From Taudactylus pleione (Eukaryota > Chordata > Amphibia > Anura > Myobatrachidae): a stretch of 64,000 nucleotides of DNA. The notes below the pieces were generated by a model. That model was not told the origin of the DNA. It was given only the letters and a program-made list of their open reading frames with translations, and made no database searches. Made by a program: the position numbers and the translations under genes. This document shows, piece after piece, positions 61,385 through 64,000 of this stretch (its first letter is position 1; each line of letters begins with the position of its first letter). The DNA lies in assembly GCA_031769625.1 (NCBI GenBank), contig JAUIMM010002002.1:186001-250000 (forward strand), read 5' to 3'.

Positions 61385-62270
61385 GGTGAGTTGTGTCAAA
61401 ATTAAGCACCAAAATCAACTTCTGTCACCGCAGCAAATCTTTTTTAAGTTGTACCAAAAGTTTTAAGCAGAATTTGGGGATTTTTGAAAAGAAAAAATTT
61501 TGGCCGATTTTTAAGCTCTGGGGCTTACGTAAATTTTCATACGGGTAAATGTATTTCTGGTGAGTTGTGTCAAAATTAAGCACCAAAATCAACTTCTGTC
61601 ACCGCAGCAAATCTTTTTTAAGTTGTACCAAAAGTTTTAAGCAGAATTTGGGGATTTTTGAAAAAAAAAAATTTTGGCCGATTTTTAAGGTCCAGGGCTT
61701 ACGTAAATTTTCATACGGATAAATGTATTTCTGGTGAGTTGTGTCAAAATTAAGCACCAAAATCAACTTCTGTCACCGCAGCAAATCTTTTTTAAGTTGT
61801 ACCAAAAGTTTTAAGCAGAATTTGGGGATTTTTGAAAAAAAAAAATTTTGGCCGATTTTTAAGGTCCAGGGCTTACGTAATTTTTAATACGGGTAAATAT
61901 ATTTCTGGTGAGTTGTGTCAAAATTAAGCACCAAAATCAACTTCTGTCACCGCAGTAAATCTTTTTTTACGTTGTACCTAAAGTTTTAAGCAGAATTTGG
62001 GGATTTGTGAAAAAAAATATTTTTGGCCGATTTTTAAGGTCCGGGGCTTACGTAATTTTTCATATGGGTAAATATATTTCTGGTGAGTTGTGTCAAAATT
62101 AAGCACCAAAATGAACTTCTGTCACCGCAGCAAATCTTTTTTAAGTTGTACCAAAAGTTTTAAGCAGAATTTGGGGATTTTTAAACAAAAAATATTTTGG
62201 TCGATTTTTAAAGTCCGGGGCTTACGTAATTTTTCAGATGGGTAAATATATTTCTGGTGAGTTGTGTCAA
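61385..62270 (+). repeat. Satellite junction block, ends like 13,070-13,460
   Basis: Three type I monomers are followed at about 61,862 by the AATTTTTAATACGGG and CGCAGTAAATC monomers otherwise found at 13.07, 26.0, 32.1 and 39.2 kb. A private TTTTGGTCGATTTTTAAAG lies at 62,196, where GGCCG is normal. Confidence 0.75.
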
Positions 62271-64000
62271 AATTAAGCACCAAAATCAACTTTTGTCACC
62301 GCAGCAAATCTTTTTTAAGTTGTACCAAAAGTTTTAAGCAGAATTTGGGGAACTTTGAAAAAAAAAAATTTTGGCCGATTTTTAAGGTCCGGGGCTTACG
62401 TAATTTTTCATACGGGTAAATATATTTCTGGTGAGTTGTGTCAAAATTAAGCACCAAAATCAACTTCTGTCACCGCAGCAAATCTTTTTTAAGTTGTACC
62501 AAAAGTTTTAAGCAGAATTTGGGGATTTTTGAAAAAAAAAAATTTTGGCCGATTTTTAAGGTCCGGGGCTTACGTAAATTTTCATACGGGTAAATGTATT
62601 TCTGGTGAGTTGTGTCAAAATCAAGCACCAAAATCAACTTCTGTCACCGCAGCAAATCTTTTTTAAGTTGTACCAAAAGTTTTAAGCAGAATTTGGGGAT
62701 TTTTGAAAAAAAAAAATTTGGGCCGATTTTTAAGGTCCGGGGCTTACGTAAATTTTCATATGGGTAAATAAATTTCTGGTGAGTGGTGTCAAAATTAAGC
62801 ACCAAAATCAACTTTTGTCACCGCAGCAAATCTTTTTTAAGTTGTACCAAAAGTTTTAAGATGAATTTGGGGATTTTTGAAAAAAAAAAATTTGGGCCGA
62901 TTTTTAAGGTCCGGGGCTTACGTATTTTTTCATACGGGTAAATGTATTTCTTGTGAGTTGTGTCAAAATTAAGCACCAAAATCAACTTCTGTCACCGCAG
63001 CAAATCTTTTTTAAGTTGTACCAAAAGTTTTAAGCAGAATTTGGGGATTTTTGAAAAAAAAAAATTTGGGCCGATTTTTATGGTCCGGGGCTTACGTAAA
63101 TTTTCATATGGGTAAATAAACTTCTGGTGAGTGGTGTCGAAATTAAGCACCAAAATCAACTTCTGTCACCACAGCAAATCTTTTTTAAGTTGTACCAAAA
63201 GTTTTAAGCAGAATTTGGGGATTTTTGAAAAAAAAATTTTGGCCAGATTTTTAAGGTCCGGGGCTTACGTAAATTTTCATACGGGTAAATGTATTTATGG
63301 TGAGTGGTGTCGAAATTAAGCACCAAAATCAACTTCTGTCACCACAGCAAATCTTTTTTAAGTTGTACCAAAAGTTTTAAGCAGAATTTGGGGATTTTTG
63401 AAAAAAAAAAATTTGGGCCGATTTTTATGGTCCGGGGCTTACGTAAATTTTCATATGGGTAAATATATTTATGGTGAGTTGTGTCAAAATTAAGCACCAA
63501 AATCAACTTCTGTCACCGCAGCAAATCTTTTTTAAGTTGTACCAAAAGTTTTAAGCAGAATTTGGGGATTTTTGAAAAAAAAAAATTTGGCCCGATTTTT
63601 AAGGTCCGGGGCTTACGTAAATTTTCATACGGGTAAATGTATTTCTGGTGAGTGGTGTCGAAATTAAGCACCAAAATCAACTTTTGTCACCGCAGCAAAT
63701 CTTTTTTAAGTTGTACCAAAAGTTTTAAGCTGAATTGGGGGATTTAAAAAAAAATAAAAATTTGGGCCGATTTTTAAGGTCCGGTGCTTAGGGAATTTCT
63801 CATACGGGTAAATATATTTCTGGAGAGTTCTGTGTCAAAATTAAGCACCAAAATCAATTTCTGTCACCGCAGCAAATCTTTTTTAAGGTCTACCGAAAGT
63901 TTTAAGCAGAATTTGGGAATTTTTGAGAAAAACATTTTTAGACTGATTTTTAAGGTCCCTGGGCTTACGGAATTTCTCATACAGGTAAATATATTTCTGG
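62271..64000 (+). repeat. Satellite block, copy of 56,880-58,607; cut by window end
   Basis: Follows 56,880 onward at 5,391-5,393 bp, including AAGATGAATTTGG and the start of a type II cluster. One difference is an A-to-T change interrupting the A-tract at about 63,755. The block runs off the window. Confidence 0.83.
63779..64000 (+). repeat. Type II monomer cluster 20, cut by window end
   Basis: Copy of the left part of cluster 19, sharing AAGCAGAATTTGGGAA. It is incomplete because the window ends. Confidence 0.82.

Larger units (their letters stand above)
1..64000 (+). repeat. Satellite DNA array, ~174-bp monomer, head to tail, spans whole window
   Basis: The same unit recurs without a break from base 1 to 64,000, about 370 times, always in the same orientation. 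A typical unit contains, in order, GGTGAGTTGTGTC, AAGCACCAAAATCAAC, TTCTGTCACCGCAGCAAATC, a T6 tract, GTTGTACCAAAAG, AAGCAGAATTTGGGG, an A7-A14 tract, TTTTGGCCGATTTTT, GGTCCGGGGCTTACGTAA and CATACGGGTAAATATA. The blocks AAGCACCAAAATCAAC and AAGCAGAATTTGGGG are the most conserved; the A-tract is the most variable in length. Both ends of the window cut the array, so the full array is larger. Monomer length near a nucleosome repeat suggests a eukaryotic heterochromatic or centromeric satellite; that is inference, and I do not recognise the family. No stretch longer than one monomer lacks the repeat. Confidence 0.98.

Noticed and set aside
402..63319. Many open frames of 60-90 codons on both strands with recurring proteins containing STKINFCHRSKSF or KIPKFCLKLSV
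   Set aside because: They are translations of the monomer. Most begin at GTG or TTG in GTGTCAAAATTAAG and stop at the TAA of the next unit (or one unit later) because the monomer length shifts the frame. They have no start context, no codon bias, no domain, and are disrupted by every A-tract change. Not annotated as genes.
670..63800. Telomere-like TTAGGG in type II units (GCTTAGGGAATTTC)
   Set aside because: It is a single hexamer created by point changes in CTTACGTAA and never occurs in tandem.
1..64000. CRISPR array
   Set aside because: Direct repeats are present, but the repeated unit is the full 174 bp with no short repeats separated by unique spacers, and no cas genes are present.
1..64000. 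CENP-B box in the CATACGGGT region
   Set aside because: The right half (A..CGGG) fits NTTCGNNNNANNCGGGN, but the essential TTCG is replaced by AAAT or AATT in the units checked, and CGGG is often TGGG.
1..64000. Rho-independent terminators or Pol III stop signals at the T6 tracts
   Set aside because: T-tracts are part of every monomer, no stable GC-rich hairpin precedes them, and there is no transcription unit to terminate.
1..64000. Transposable element, virus-derived insert, tRNA, rRNA or other RNA gene hidden in the array
   Set aside because: Reading through the window, each ~174-bp unit is recognisably the satellite. No stretch of foreign sequence, terminal repeat, target-site duplication or cloverleaf was seen.
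1..64000. Monomer built from two ~87-bp half units
   Set aside because: AAGCACCAAAAT and AAGCAGAATTTG are about 70-80 bp apart and look a little alike, but the similarity does not extend beyond these few bases.

Overview
The whole 64-kb window is one uninterrupted satellite DNA array. About 370 monomers of roughly 174 bp lie head to tail, all in the same orientation, from the first base to the last. I see no unique sequence, no inversion, no transposon, no RNA gene and no credible protein gene. The array runs off both ends of the window. A+T-rich composition (about one third G+C in a hand-counted monomer), a monomer length near one nucleosome repeat, and higher-order duplication structure point to a eukaryotic centromeric, pericentromeric or other heterochromatic satellite. 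I do not recognise the family and cannot name the organism.

There are two main monomer types. Type I (about 173-175 bp) is the bulk. It carries GGTGAGTTGTGTC, GTTGTACCAAAAG, TTTGGGGATTTTT and CTTACGTAA. Type II (about 175-177 bp) occurs in about 20 short clusters. It carries GAGAGTTCTG or GGGAGTTCTG, GGTGTACCGAAAG, TTTGGGAATTTTT and AATTTCTCAT. A third class is a 168-bp deletion monomer, marked by TAATTTGATTTTTAAGG, seen 16 times. Fourteen of the 16 lie within or just after the end of a type II cluster or its exported copy, so it serves as a phase marker.

There is no single higher-order repeat period. The array is a mosaic of multi-kb blocks copied over each other in monomer register. An ~8-kb stretch (about 5.93-14.04 kb) recurs at about 18.67-26.95 kb. 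About 5 kb of that copy (20.31-25.32 kb) recurs immediately downstream (26.95-31.96 kb). Another 4.3 kb (14.04-18.34 kb) recurs at 33.0-37.54 kb. The right half (about 42-51 kb) is more finely shuffled, with repeat distances of 8, 12 and 16 monomers. The right end repeats with an offset of about 5.39 kb. Nested inside are private tandem duplications of 1,392 bp (8 monomers), 1,213 bp (7 monomers), about 697 bp (4 monomers) and 168 bp (1 monomer). This is the pattern expected from repeated unequal exchange or break-induced amplification.

The most informative signal is in the variation between monomers. Almost every position that separates monomer variants is a CpG in one variant and TpG or CpA in another, at seven separate sites in the monomer. 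This looks like deamination of methylated cytosine, and suggests the array is or was CpG-methylated in the germline. Short open frames 60-90 codons long occur throughout, but they follow from the repeat and are not annotated as genes. Block boundaries are read by eye from diagnostic variants and are good to roughly 20-150 bp, except where stated as exact.
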